A DNA stretch of 64,000 bases from Geothermovivens sp964644845. Lineage in GTDB: Bacteria > Zhuqueibacterota > Zhuqueibacteria > Oleimicrobiales > Geothermoviventaceae. The notes under the pieces are model-generated. The model saw only the letters and a list, made by a program, of their open reading frames with translations. It did no database searches and was not told the origin of the DNA. The stretch is from contig CAZXXS010000029.1 in the NCBI GenBank assembly GCA_964644845.1, positions 62,001-126,000 on the forward strand, written 5' to 3'. A program made the translations under genes and the position numbers. Of the stretch, positions 18,598 through 28,548 are shown piece after piece (within the stretch, counting starts at the first letter, position 1; every line of letters begins with the position of its first letter).

Positions 18598-19722
18598 TCA
18601 GCCTGACTGCAGCGCGAGTCCTAACAGTTCCTCCATCCGGTCTGCCGCCTGATCCCAGCTAAATTGCTTCGCCCAGGCGAGCGCGTTTTGGCCCAATTTC
18701 TCCCTTCGGTCCTCATTCAGCAGAAGATGTTTCAGCAAATCTGCGAGGCCGTCAAGGTCCCCGTAACGGTAAAGGTAGCCCGTTTTGCCGTCCACCACCG
18801 AGTCGCGCAGACCGGGCGAATTGGCGGCTACCACAGGAACACCACACGCGTTGGCCTCGATCACCGTGAGTCCCCAGCCCTCCTTTGGCGAGGGATTCAC
18901 GCAAACCCACATTCTCTGAAGCTGCCGAGTTTTCTCGTCCTCGCTGACCGTGCCCGTAAACTCGATCCGCGAGCTGAGCTTGAGCTCCCGTGCCAGACGC
19001 TGGAGCCGAGGCCGGTCGTCGCCGTCACCAACAATCAGCAAGCGAGCTTGGGGCAGTTCCGAGACGAGTTTTTTGAACGCCAGTAGCAGGTGATCCACGC
19101 TTTTGTAACGCTTGAGCCGGCCCAGGTAGCCAACGAGAGGAGTCTTTTCCCGGCTTGCGGGATCAGGAACGTACCGCCGGGTGTCCACTCCGTTGGGGAC
19201 CAGCAACACCTTGGCAGGATCGAAACCGTGCGTCAGCAACTCACCGCGAGTGCTGGGAGAAACGGCTCCGGTCCACTGGTGACGGTAGACTGCCGGGACC
19301 AATTTCTCCGAGACGTACACGTACGAAGCCAGTGGCCACGGAACCTCCCGGTAAATGCTTTTCCCGAAGAAGTGGTGAACCAGGGTCACCACCGGTTCGG
19401 CAACGTAAAATGGCGTGTAGAACGGAATCTTGTTGATGTCGTCGACGACAAGGTCGAAACGCGTAGAGCGGCGTAGTGCTTTGTAGCTGCCTGGCACGGC
19501 AAAGTTGAACGTAGCTCTGCACCCGCGCCGCACCACAACAAGTCCGTCCACGACTTCTCGTTCAGGCGCTCCTTCGAATCGGGACGCCAGCAGCGTAACC
19601 CTGTGCCCGCGCCGCACCAGACGGGTGAAAATTTGGTGCAGGTGAACCTCAGCTCCTCCGGCCAGAGGATTTCGGATGTCCTGCCAGTTGATGACCAGCA
19701 GCTCCAGTGGCCCAACGCTCAC
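18598..19722 (-). CDS. GT4-family glycosyltransferase
   Basis: Cytoplasmic GT-B glycosyltransferase of 374 aa. The N-terminal domain has the NPLAGGAEVHLHQIF glycine-rich loop. The C-terminal donor domain has VGYLGRLKRYKSVDHLL, IVGDGDDRPRL and EGWGLTVIEANACGVPVVA with the EX7E-type pair. GTG 19722 overlaps the TGA of the upstream methyltransferase (GTGA), showing tight coupling, and its stop is 13 bases before the DUF2723 start. Role: building a surface glycan or glycoconjugate; donor and acceptor unknown. Confidence 0.92.
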   Translation of the reverse strand: MSVGPLELLVINWQDIRNPLAGGAEVHLHQIFTRLVRRGHRVTLLASRFEGAPEREVVDGLVVVRRGCRATFNFAVPGSYKALRRSTRFDLVVDDINKIPFYTPFYVAEPVVTLVHHFFGKSIYREVPWPLASYVYVSEKLVPAVYRHQWTGAVSPSTRGELLTHGFDPAKVLLVPNGVDTRRYVPDPASREKTPLVGYLGRLKRYKSVDHLLLAFKKLVSELPQARLLIVGDGDDRPRLQRLARELKLSSRIEFTGTVSEDEKTRQLQRMWVCVNPSPKEGWGLTVIEANACGVPVVAANSPGLRDSVVDGKTGYLYRYGDLDGLADLLKHLLLNEDRREKLGQNALAWAKQFSWDQAADRMEELLGLALQSG

Positions 19723-20600
19723 AGCGCCTCAGCCTCCGGTGCTGCAGTCAACACCCGAGAGCCCGGGAGGTCCGCTTCCTCCTTCGGCTTGCGGGCCACG
19801 ATCCCAACGTCAAGGTACGTGTAGAAAGCCCACTCCTTCCCCCACGCCCAGCGCCGCACAGCTTCCCGAAGCTGCCGCAGGCCTGGCAGCCCGGGCGGGT
19901 ACATCGGCAGCCGAACGCCGAGTTTCTTCAGGCCCTCGCGCAGCGCACGGTACACGAAACTTGGACGCATCCAGTCGCCGTAGCGGTGAACCGGTTCCAG
20001 CCCCACCTGTTGTACGAGTTGGTCGAGATCGCGGATCGAAAACTCAGTTTCCCAGCCCGCAAACCATTTGTTCAGCCAGATGGCGACGTGCTTCACCAAC
20101 GTGTAGAGGTGGTAGCGCTGCGGCACGTCAACCAGGAGCAGGCCGCCGGGCTTCAGCAAGGCCACGTTGGCCCGCAGGAGGGGCAGCGGATCCCGAAAAT
20201 GCTCAAGCAAACCCTGGTGAAACACGAGGTCGAACGTACCCGGCCGGAAAGGTGGTGCAAACGCGTCGCCCTGAACGGCGTACAGTCGTGGCACTCTGGA
20301 CACCAGGCCCGCAATCAGGCGGATGGCACTGTCCGCGTAGTCGAGTGTGATCACCGTGGCGCCGCGTTCAGCAAGCGCCTGGCTGTCGCGGCCAGTGCCC
20401 GCGCCGACCTCAAGTACAAGCTTCCCCTGGGGATTGAAGACACCTTCCAGAGCTCGCAGAATGCGCCCCTGGGTGGAGTAGATGTCCTCCAGGTCGCGCG
20501 GAGCGTCCCAAAAGCGCTCCCAGTGAATCCTCTCCGAACTCTTCGCCGAAATAACTTGACCTCGTGCCCTTGTTAAGAAAACCTGGTTTCGATCTGCCAC
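19719..20600 (-). CDS. Class I SAM-dependent methyltransferase
   Basis: A 293-aa Rossmann methyltransferase. Motif I is VLEVGAGTGRDSQAL, motif II VITLDYADSAI, and motif IV FDLVFHQGLLEHF. A C-terminal extension (residues about 200-290) is basic and may bind a glycan or lipid acceptor. The start is GTG 20600 without a strong Shine-Dalgarno; a short hairpin CGGCT/AGCCG lies just upstream. First gene of a three-gene operon with GT4 and DUF2723 genes, so it probably methylates a glycan or lipid-linked intermediate (inference). Confidence 0.88.
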   Translation of the reverse strand: MADRNQVFLTRARGQVISAKSSERIHWERFWDAPRDLEDIYSTQGRILRALEGVFNPQGKLVLEVGAGTGRDSQALAERGATVITLDYADSAIRLIAGLVSRVPRLYAVQGDAFAPPFRPGTFDLVFHQGLLEHFRDPLPLLRANVALLKPGGLLLVDVPQRYHLYTLVKHVAIWLNKWFAGWETEFSIRDLDQLVQQVGLEPVHRYGDWMRPSFVYRALREGLKKLGVRLPMYPPGLPGLRQLREAVRRWAWGKEWAFYTYLDVGIVARKPKEEADLPGSRVLTAAPEAEAL

Positions 20601-20929
20601 GGCTCGTTAGCCGAGCCCAGGTTCGTGGAGATGCGACGCCAAAACGATTTCTGACCACCCTGGCCTGTCCGCTGGCCCCAAAACAGCGCTGAGCGCCTCT
20701 CCTCGCGCTACGCTCGCCAGTCAGACGGCGAACCAAATGCAACAAGGGAGCATCCGTTGTACCCGCCCCCTGGCTACTCTGTAGACAAATGCGACGCCAA
20801 GGTAAGAAAAAACTTCGAGCTAATCAAGCCCGGTTTCGAGTCACACCCCAGCTGCGAGGACCTACCCGCCTCGCCGTCCGAACACGGTGCCTCGAAGGCC
20901 ATTGTAACCGGTCTGAACAGGCGAAAGCG
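20601..20929. other. Intergenic region, no feature seen
   Basis: About 330 bases upstream of the methyltransferase operon. I found no convincing promoter, RNA or gene. Confidence 0.35.
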
Positions 20930-21403
20930 TCAGCTGGTTGCCTCTTCCTGTTTGGTGTCGTCCCGTTTCGTTGTGTCCTTTTGAACGGTCTCTTCGGATT
21001 TTCGTTCTTCGCCGCCTTTCCCCTCTTGGCTACTCTTAGTTTCTGCGTTTGTTTGACCCTCAGCCGAAGCGGTTCCCTCTTGACCCTGTTCCTTGGCTTT
21101 TTTCTGTTCTTCTTCCTTCCGCTTGCGCTCTTTCTCGACTTCGTCCACAAAATTCAGCTTCAGGTTGCGGATTCTGTCCTCCAGGTAGCGCCGCTCCTCG
21201 TCAGACAAATTCCCCTGGGTGCGGACAAGCAACATGTCCAGCACGTCGATCGAAAAGCGGGCCTGTTCCAGGTCCTTCTCGATCTTGCCCGTCAAGGGAT
21301 TCTGGATCTTGCCCAGGTGCTGCCACGCGGCGGTTTCGAACATGGTGACCAGGTGCATGAACAAGATGCGATTCTTCTCGTCTGCAGAGATCTGGTTCGC
21401 CAT
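20930..21403 (-). CDS. DUF1844 protein
   Basis: A 157-residue soluble protein. Residues about 1-90 match DUF1844 (LFMHLVTMFETAAWQHLGKI, NPLTGKIEKDLEQARFSIDV, NLSDEERRYLEDRI). The C-terminal half is a charged, low-complexity Lys/Glu/Gln/Thr tail that should be disordered. Family function is unknown. ATG 21403 has GGGAGG seven bases upstream and is preferred to an ATG 12 codons earlier. Confidence 0.88.
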   Translation of the reverse strand: MANQISADEKNRILFMHLVTMFETAAWQHLGKIQNPLTGKIEKDLEQARFSIDVLDMLLVRTQGNLSDEERRYLEDRIRNLKLNFVDEVEKERKRKEEEQKKAKEQGQEGTASAEGQTNAETKSSQEGKGGEERKSEETVQKDTTKRDDTKQEEATS

Positions 21404-21676
21404 GTTGTGTCCTCCCCTGTTTTGTTCACCCCTTCCCAAAATTCGGGCGAGTTCACACCGCTTGAGTTGGGGGTTCCTCCCGGCTACCCAGCGTAGAACT
21501 CACCAAGGTGCACTTCTCGACTGCTCTCACTTGTCTGGCAAATTTCCCGACGCCGACGTTACACAAACGTAAACGTGGCACCGTTTGGACGCCAGCGACC
21601 GGCTGCCTTCCTTGGTTGACTGAAGTTCCGGGTTCCGCCCGATGCCGCACTGTCGCTCGCGTAGCCTCGCCCTGGC

Positions 21677-23818
21677 TCACGCTACTCTGACAAAGTCCAA
21701 ACGTTCCCGGTAATGACGCAGAAAATGCTCGCGGATGCGCTGGTGCTCCGACGCCGTCAGGTGCGGGTCTTGCTCAATTAGACGGAACGCCTCTTCTCTT
21801 GCCTTGAGGAGCAAATCGTAGTCGTGAACAACATCTGCGATCCGCAAAGCCGGGAAACCGTGTTGACGCGTTCCAAAAAACTCCCCGGGTCCGCGCAGAC
21901 GAAGGTCGACCTCGGCGATTTTGAACCCGTCGGTGGTTTTCACCATTGTTTCCAGGCGCTGCTTCGCCTCGTCCGAAATCGGTTCGTAGGCGACAAGGAT
22001 ACAGTACGACTGCTCTCCGCCTCGTCCCACACGCCCGCGGAGCTGGTGCAACTGCGTAAGCCCAAAACGCTCGGCGTGTTCGATCACCATCACCGTGGCG
22101 TTGGGTACGTCTACCCCCACTTCGATCACCGTTGTAGAAACCAGAATCTGCACGTCGCCCGCTTTGAACGCCCGCATCACGGCCTCTTTCTCAGCGTTGG
22201 GCATGCGACCGTGCAGAAGACCGACCCGCAGGCCTCGGAAGACGGACTCCCGCATCCGTTCGTAACTTTCTGTGGCCGCCTTGAGGTCGGATTTTTCCGA
22301 CTCTTCCACGAGCGGAAACACAATGTAGGCTTGACGTCCCTTACGCACTTCTTCGCGCACGAAATCGTAAATGGCAGGGCGTTTCTCTGCCGGGCGCCAC
22401 ACCGTGCGCACCTTCTTCCGGCCTGCCGGAAGTTCGTCGATTACCGAAACGTCCAGGTCGCCGTACAGCGTCAGTGAGAGCGTCCGGGGAATGGGCGTCG
22501 CGGTCATCACAAGAACGTCCGGGTTTGGCCCTTTCTCCTGGAGCAAGCGACGTTGAATCACCCCAAACCGGTGCTGCTCGTCGATGACCACCAGGCCGAG
22601 CTTCGCAAACCTCACACCCTCCTGAATCAGCGCGTGCGTACCAACTACAATGTCCGCCTCGCCAGATGCAACCTCCTCCAGGATCTCTTTGCGCTCGGCC
22701 GTGGCTTGCCCGCCGATCAGAAGGCGGACACGAACGTCCAGTTCCTGCAGAAATGAACGAATGTTGAGGAAATGCTGTTCCGCGAGGATCTCGGTTGGAG
22801 CCATGATTGCCGCCTGGTAGCCGTTCTCGACTGCCATCAGCATGGCCACCAGCGCCACAACGGTTTTGCCTGAGCCGACGTCTCCTTGCAGCAAGCGGTG
22901 CATCGGGCGGTCGCTGCGCATGTCGGCGTAGATTTCGCGAAGAACACGCCGCTGGGCCGGTGTCAGCTCAAAGGGCAAGCGGTTGACGAGCTCGCGTGTC
23001 TTCTCCCCCACCTGTCGCAACACGAGCCCTTTTTGGCCACGTTCGAGGACCTTTCTGCGCAACGCCAGGAGCAGTTCCAAGTAGAAGAGTTCGTCGAATT
23101 TGAGACGACGTCGGGCATGACGAAGCGCCTCGGCCGATTCGGGAAAGTGCACGTTCTGGAGCGCGTAACGCAGCGTGGCCAGTTTCTGTCGCTTGCGGAT
23201 CTCGTCGGGAAGGGTTTCCGCAATTCGCTCGCCGAACGTGCTGAGGCATGCGTGAAGCACCCTTCGGAACCCGCGACTGTCCAGCTGAACTCTGTCCAGC
23301 GCTTGAGACGACGGGTAGAGCGGAATGATCTTGCTTGTGTGGACGGGGGTACCGTTGGCAGCGGAAAGACGATCGAACTCCGGGTGGGTCATTTGAAAGA
23401 AGTGGCCAAACAGGCCCACGCGGCCACTGACAGCAACCTGGTCTCCTTTGCCGAACGCTTTTGGGAGGAATTGGAGACCGTGGAACCAGACACACTGAAG
23501 AAAACCGGTGCCGTCGCTGAGCGTCAGCACAAAACGACTGCGTCGACCACGCTGAATTTGAGCGTTAACTACCCGCGCCACCACTGTAGCGTCTGTGCCA
23601 ACTTCCAGATCTTTAATGGCCCGAATGTCGGACCGGTCCAGGTAGCGACGCGGGAAGTAGTACAGCAGGTCCTCGACCGTCTCAACACCGATCTTGCGAA
23701 GGACTTTAGCTTTTGTGGTACCCACCCCGGGTACAGCCGCAACCGGAATCTCGGAAAGCGGCCGCTGCTGCGTGTTCGAGCGTTTCTGCACTCGTCGCCG
23801 CGACTCCTGTGTAGGCAC
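21677..23818 (-). CDS. recG: ATP-dependent DNA helicase RecG
   Basis: Branch-migration helicase for stalled forks and recombination intermediates (713 aa). A helix-hairpin-helix-like start (VPGVGTTKAKVLRKIGV) leads into the wedge OB domain, followed by helicase motifs: GDVGSGKTVVAL (I), APTEILAEQH (Ia), DEQHRFGV (II), TATPIPRTL (III), and QLRGRVGRGGEQSYC (VI). The start is a GTG at 23818, about 35 bases after the DUF4139 stop. Confidence 0.96.
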   Translation of the reverse strand: MPTQESRRRVQKRSNTQQRPLSEIPVAAVPGVGTTKAKVLRKIGVETVEDLLYYFPRRYLDRSDIRAIKDLEVGTDATVVARVVNAQIQRGRRSRFVLTLSDGTGFLQCVWFHGLQFLPKAFGKGDQVAVSGRVGLFGHFFQMTHPEFDRLSAANGTPVHTSKIIPLYPSSQALDRVQLDSRGFRRVLHACLSTFGERIAETLPDEIRKRQKLATLRYALQNVHFPESAEALRHARRRLKFDELFYLELLLALRRKVLERGQKGLVLRQVGEKTRELVNRLPFELTPAQRRVLREIYADMRSDRPMHRLLQGDVGSGKTVVALVAMLMAVENGYQAAIMAPTEILAEQHFLNIRSFLQELDVRVRLLIGGQATAERKEILEEVASGEADIVVGTHALIQEGVRFAKLGLVVIDEQHRFGVIQRRLLQEKGPNPDVLVMTATPIPRTLSLTLYGDLDVSVIDELPAGRKKVRTVWRPAEKRPAIYDFVREEVRKGRQAYIVFPLVEESEKSDLKAATESYERMRESVFRGLRVGLLHGRMPNAEKEAVMRAFKAGDVQILVSTTVIEVGVDVPNATVMVIEHAERFGLTQLHQLRGRVGRGGEQSYCILVAYEPISDEAKQRLETMVKTTDGFKIAEVDLRLRGPGEFFGTRQHGFPALRIADVVHDYDLLLKAREEAFRLIEQDPHLTASEHQRIREHFLRHYRERLDFVRVA

Positions 23819-23852
23819 GTTTACCCGGACTCAACCCGGGGCTGACCCAACG

Positions 23853-25202
23853 TCACTGACGGTACTCGATTGTGTACGTGACGGAATTCTCGCCAGAGGC
23901 CGGAACGGCAAGCGGAATTTCGAACGAATTGGAGGATACACGTCTCCAGCTCTCGCTACAACGAATGATCTGCCAGTCGCCGTACGCGTACTCCCGCACG
24001 GTTACGGAGACGGGCTCAGTTTTGTGGTTGCGGATCGTGATGCGCCATGTTTCCTGGCGAACCGTTTTGCTCAGCCGTTTACTGCTCACCCGTACGCGTT
24101 TGCCAACCAAATCGAAAGCGTACCCGAGAAGCAGGCGGATCTTTTCGTCCTTGGGAGTGTGGCGAATTCCCGATTCCCCGATAAGGGCCAGATTGCCTTG
24201 GTCGTCGGCCGTGTACACTTGAACAACTCCGCCAGGCAAAGGCCTGGAAGTGTTGCGAAAAACGAGCGTCGCGCGAACTTTCTCTTTGTCTGATTGGCCG
24301 TCGTAAACGAACTCGTCCCACGATTTGAACTCCACAGGTCTTAGGAAGGGAATGGCCAGGCGGTCCGTGCCGTCCGGGAGGTCGATTGTGCGACCCAGCG
24401 TGTACTGGTGGTATTCGTAAAGGGGGGTCTCGGTGAACCCTTCAGCGGGGCGAGTTGCGGACAGGGTTTCCAACAGCTGCCGCTCGAGTGACATAGGCGG
24501 TACCTTTGCTCTGGCCCTGTGAATGTCGCCCGCGGCCAGCACAAGGTGTGCCTGCTTGTAGTTCTTGCCGGAGTGGTTTGTAAGAAACACTTTCGATTCC
24601 AGCTGCAACGTTTTGTGGTCCCTGGACACCGTTGCCGTGTACACGGCTCCCCAAGACAAGCCGGAAGTGAGGTAACCCAGAGTGAGAACGCCCTTTCCGT
24701 TCCGGGCGCTCTCGGTGCGCAGCCGAACAACGCTGCAGCGGGCGGAAAGGCGTTTGACACTGGGATTTTTGATGCTGCCTACGGCTCCTGAGGGCACCTG
24801 CACCACGCCGTCTGCCTGTTGCAAAACCACGTCTCCGCCGTCCAGGATCACCAGTCTGCCGCGCAAAACCCGTTCCGAGCGTGTGAAGACCAACACAGAG
24901 TCACCAGGCACCAGCCCCAGCGCGTCCTTGGCTCCTTTCGGTGGCGTCTCGATCGAAAAATCGAGCAGCTTCACGTCTTTGGGAAGGCGTAAATGAACCG
25001 ATTCGCTTTCCAGCTTTGCGGGTAGGTCGGTGAGCACGGTTTCGACGCGACCTTTCCGAAACGTAAAAGGCCGCTTTTCTTGCACAAAGGCCGATCCGTC
25101 CGGGTAGATGACTACGCGAACTGAGCCCGCCAGCGCTGTGACAAACCAGCTGAACAAAACTGCGACAAACACTCCTCCACGCACGCGACACGTGTTTTGC
25201 AT
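23853..25202 (-). CDS. Exported DUF4139 protein
   Basis: A 449-aa protein with an N-terminal signal peptide (hydrophobic VFVAVLFSWFVTALA, cleavage near ALAGS). It is mainly beta-rich. The C-terminal part (FRNTSRPLPGGVVQVY, VGKRVRVSSKRLSKTVRQE, ITIRNHKTEPVSVTV) is characteristic of DUF4139, found in predicted periplasmic or outer-membrane proteins of unknown function. ATG 25202 is preceded by GAGGGG at good spacing; the frame is open 45 codons further upstream but without start signals. Confidence 0.88.
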   Translation of the reverse strand: MQNTCRVRGGVFVAVLFSWFVTALAGSVRVVIYPDGSAFVQEKRPFTFRKGRVETVLTDLPAKLESESVHLRLPKDVKLLDFSIETPPKGAKDALGLVPGDSVLVFTRSERVLRGRLVILDGGDVVLQQADGVVQVPSGAVGSIKNPSVKRLSARCSVVRLRTESARNGKGVLTLGYLTSGLSWGAVYTATVSRDHKTLQLESKVFLTNHSGKNYKQAHLVLAAGDIHRARAKVPPMSLERQLLETLSATRPAEGFTETPLYEYHQYTLGRTIDLPDGTDRLAIPFLRPVEFKSWDEFVYDGQSDKEKVRATLVFRNTSRPLPGGVVQVYTADDQGNLALIGESGIRHTPKDEKIRLLLGYAFDLVGKRVRVSSKRLSKTVRQETWRITIRNHKTEPVSVTVREYAYGDWQIIRCSESWRRVSSNSFEIPLAVPASGENSVTYTIEYRQ

Positions 25203-25488
25203 CGCTCTTCCCCTCTTGCAAGTGCCCGTTTCGCTGCTGTCACCGCTGGCTTTTCCCCGACGCAAGTCGGTTGAGCACAGCGTCCGTCTCTGGCCTCGAG
25301 CAACGCCAACGTCCCTCCGACGGAACCCACGACACACGCGTGTTCAGACGTAAACAACGTGTCAGCGTCGTGGTTACAGCGTTGGCCGCTTCCGAACGAG
25401 GGGCGGGCCGGTTGCCCGATTCAACGTACCCTCATTCAGTCAAGCCCACCCCAGACCACAGACCTGGAAAAGGAACTGAGGGTTCTGA

Positions 25489-28170
25489 TCAATCCAAACT
25501 GGCCAGATTGGCCTCCAGTTTCTCGAGTTTTTCCTCGTACTGTTCCTTCTTCTGACGTTCCCGCTCGACGACTTCCTTGGGAGCCTTCGAGATGAAGTTC
25601 ACGTTGGCCAGTTTCTTGTTCAGAGCGTCCAGCTGCTGTTGCAGGCGCCTGATTTCCTTTTGCAAACGTTGCCGTTCCACGTCGAAATCGATCAGCCCCG
25701 AAAGAGGTACGTACACCTCCATCCCGGCCACCACTGCGGAACCCGAAGCCTTTGGCTTTTCCACCTCGGGCCCAACCTCGAGGGATTCGGCGCTGGTCAG
25801 GAAACGGATGTACGGCTCGTTGCTGCGCAACAGTTCCACCTGCTGCGTGTCCCTTTCAGTTCTGACCAAAATCGCCGCTTTCTTGGAACGTGGGACGTTC
25901 ATTTCAGCACGGATGGTGCGTACGGCAACGATCAGATCCCGGAGCACCTTCATGTCGGCCTCGGCAGAAGCGTCGGCGTACTTCTCTGGCACCTCCGGCC
26001 ACGGGCTGACGACGATGCTTTCTTCCTCTTCGAGCTTGAGGTGATGCCAAATTTCCTCGGTGATGAACGGGATGACCGGGTGCAGCAGACGCACAATCTC
26101 CCGCATCACGTACGTGGCCACAGCCAGGGACAGATCGCGTTGGTTTTGGTCACCTGCGAACAGGCGTGGCTTGATCCATTCCAGGTACCAGTCACAGTAC
26201 TCGTGCCAGAAGAAATGGTACGCGGCGTCCACGGCGTCGTGAAGTTGAAAGCCCTCGATGCCGGCCGTCACCTTTGCGGCTGTTTGTTGCAGTCGGCTGA
26301 GGATCCAGCGGTCTGCGGTCTCCAGGTTTTCCCACTGTTCCTCGAACCAGCGAGAGGCGGCGTGTTCGCGATCTCCTTCCGCCAGGTTCATGTGCAAGAA
26401 GCGGAAGGCATTCCAGATTTTGTTGGAAAAGTTTCGACCGAGCTCAAAGTCGCTCTCGGCGAGGTTGATGTCCTGCCCTTCGCTGGTCAGCATCATTAGG
26501 GAGAAACGCACGGCGTCGGCGCTGTACTTCTGCACCATCTCCAGGGGATCAATTCCGTTGCCTAACGACTTGCTCATCTTGCGTCCCTGGGCGTCGCGGA
26601 TGATGCCGTGGATGTACACGTCTCTGAATGGTACGTCGTGCATGAATTCCAGGCCAGCCATGATCATCCGTGCCACCCAGAAAAAGATGATGTCGGGAGC
26701 AGTGACCAGGATGTTTGTCGGGTAGAAGTAGTGAAGTTCCGGAGTGTCCTCCGGCCAGCCAAGCGTGGAAAAAGGCCACAACCAGGACGAAAACCACGTG
26801 TCCAGCACATCTTCGTCCTGCTTGATGTTCGGTGATCCGCATTTCTCGCACTCTGCGGGAGGCTCCACCTCAACCATCACGTGGCCGCAGTCCTGACACG
26901 TGTACACCGGGATCCGGTGGCCCCACCACAGCTGTCGACTGATGCACCAGTCGCGAATGTTCTCCAGCCAGTTGGTGTACACCTTAACCCAGCGATCAGG
27001 GTGAAATTTGATTTTACCTTCCTGGACCACTTTAAGCGCTGGTTCAGCCAACGGCTTGATTTTGACGAACCACTGTTCAGAAAGGTAAGGCTCCAGGATG
27101 GTGTCGCAACGCTGGCAGTGAGCTACCGAATGAACGTGATCCTCGATCTTCTCGAGCAATCCCTTTTCTTCCAGTTCCTGCACCAGGGCTTCACGGCACG
27201 CAAAGCGATCGTAGCCCTGGTACTTCCCGGCGTTTTCGTTCATCGTAGCGTCGCCGTTCATCACGACTACAGGCTTGAGACCGTGCCGTTGACCGATCTC
27301 AAAATCGTTCGGGTCGTGGGCAGGTGTCACCTTTACGGCGCCAGTGCCGAACTCAGGATCCACGGCCTCGTCCGCGATCACGGGGATTTCGCGCTCGACC
27401 ACCGGCAGAATGAGCGTTTTGCCCACCAGGTTCTTGTAACGTTCGTCGTCGGGATGAACGGCCACAGCGACGTCGCCAAGCATCGTTTCGGGCCGTGTGG
27501 TGGCGACGACTACAAACCGATTTTCACCTTTCACGGGGTAACGGATGTACCAAAGCTTACCTTTGTGCTCCTTGTAAATGGCCTCCTCGTCCGAGAGAGC
27601 CGTGTAACAGCGGGGGCACCAGTTCACGATGTAGTTGCCCCGGTAGACCAGGCCTTTCCGGTAAAGCCGCACAAAAACCTCCATCACGGCCCGGTACAAA
27701 GGTGGGTCCAGGGTGAACTTCAGCCTGTCCCAATCACAGGAGGCACCGAGTTTCTTCAGCTGCTCGATGATCGTGTTTCCGTACTTCTCGCGCCACTGCC
27801 AAACCAGTTCCACAAACTTCTCGCGCCCCAGGTCGTGACGGCTTAGCCCCTGTTCCTCGCGTAACTTACGCTCGACCACGTTCTGCGTGGCAATGCCTGC
27901 GTGGTCGGTACCGGGCAGCCACAGCGTTTCGTAACCCTTCATGCGGTGGTAACGTACGAAAATGTCCTGGATTGTGTTGTTGTAGGCGTGCCCCATGTGC
28001 AGCACGTCCGTCACGTTAGGGGGCGGAATGACGATGCAGAAGGGCTTCTTGTCCGGCCTGACCTCCGCGTGAAAGTAGCGTTTGTCAAGCCAGTACTGGT
28101 ACCACCTGTCTTCGACTTTCTTGGGATCGTAGACCTTGTCGAGTTCAGTTGTCCGATTTTTTTCCGTCAT
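25489..28170 (-). CDS. valS: Valyl-tRNA synthetase
   Basis: Class I synthetase of 893 aa. It shows the HIGH motif as HMGH in PNVTDVLHMGHAYN, the CP1 editing domain (TTRPETMLGDVAVAVHPDD), KMSKSLGNGIDPL, an anticodon-binding domain and the C-terminal coiled-coil arm rich in Lys/Glu. ATG 28170 is chosen by homology; GAGG lies about 11 bases upstream. A promoter at 28269-28297 gives a leader of about 90 bases in which I saw no T-box. Confidence 0.97.
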   Translation of the reverse strand: MTEKNRTTELDKVYDPKKVEDRWYQYWLDKRYFHAEVRPDKKPFCIVIPPPNVTDVLHMGHAYNNTIQDIFVRYHRMKGYETLWLPGTDHAGIATQNVVERKLREEQGLSRHDLGREKFVELVWQWREKYGNTIIEQLKKLGASCDWDRLKFTLDPPLYRAVMEVFVRLYRKGLVYRGNYIVNWCPRCYTALSDEEAIYKEHKGKLWYIRYPVKGENRFVVVATTRPETMLGDVAVAVHPDDERYKNLVGKTLILPVVEREIPVIADEAVDPEFGTGAVKVTPAHDPNDFEIGQRHGLKPVVVMNGDATMNENAGKYQGYDRFACREALVQELEEKGLLEKIEDHVHSVAHCQRCDTILEPYLSEQWFVKIKPLAEPALKVVQEGKIKFHPDRWVKVYTNWLENIRDWCISRQLWWGHRIPVYTCQDCGHVMVEVEPPAECEKCGSPNIKQDEDVLDTWFSSWLWPFSTLGWPEDTPELHYFYPTNILVTAPDIIFFWVARMIMAGLEFMHDVPFRDVYIHGIIRDAQGRKMSKSLGNGIDPLEMVQKYSADAVRFSLMMLTSEGQDINLAESDFELGRNFSNKIWNAFRFLHMNLAEGDREHAASRWFEEQWENLETADRWILSRLQQTAAKVTAGIEGFQLHDAVDAAYHFFWHEYCDWYLEWIKPRLFAGDQNQRDLSLAVATYVMREIVRLLHPVIPFITEEIWHHLKLEEEESIVVSPWPEVPEKYADASAEADMKVLRDLIVAVRTIRAEMNVPRSKKAAILVRTERDTQQVELLRSNEPYIRFLTSAESLEVGPEVEKPKASGSAVVAGMEVYVPLSGLIDFDVERQRLQKEIRRLQQQLDALNKKLANVNFISKAPKEVVERERQKKEQYEEKLEKLEANLASLD

Positions 28171-28268
28171 TCGGCTCTGTTCCTCTCCGAAGTAGGTGTT
28201 CCCAATTCTTGCTTTTTGGTTACCGTCGCAAGTTTGCGTTCCCACCACAGAGTTTCCTTTGTGCGCCG

Positions 28269-28297
28269 AATTTACCGAAATCACGGTTGAGAAGCAA
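28269..28297 (-). promoter_or_regulatory. Promoter of valS
   Basis: Minus strand: TTGCTT, 17 bases, TAAATT, predicted start near 28262. Confidence 0.55.
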
Positions 28298-28548
28298 CGG
28301 CTTTGTGGACAGGGATTCCCGATTTACCCATGGGAGCTTTCGAGCATCTCCGAGCAGCTTGGTTCTCGCCTTGGCCTGAGTTCACGGGGGCCTCCCCCCG
28401 ATCGTTGTTTGGCAGGTCGCGTCCGTTCCACTCTGCGAGCGTTCCACTCTGCAAGTGGGCGTCCTGCCTTGTGTCCCAGCGTTCTCCGGTTCAGGCCAAT
28501 CTGACGCCTTCGACGCTCTCCGCACGTTCGTCGGCAACTACCGGGTGT
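28298..28548. other. Intergenic region with a 16-base tandem repeat
   Basis: No gene seen. Two adjacent 16-base units at 28425-28440 and 28441-28456 (both beginning GTTCCACTCTGC) match at 14 of 16 positions. Its meaning is unknown. Confidence 0.45.
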
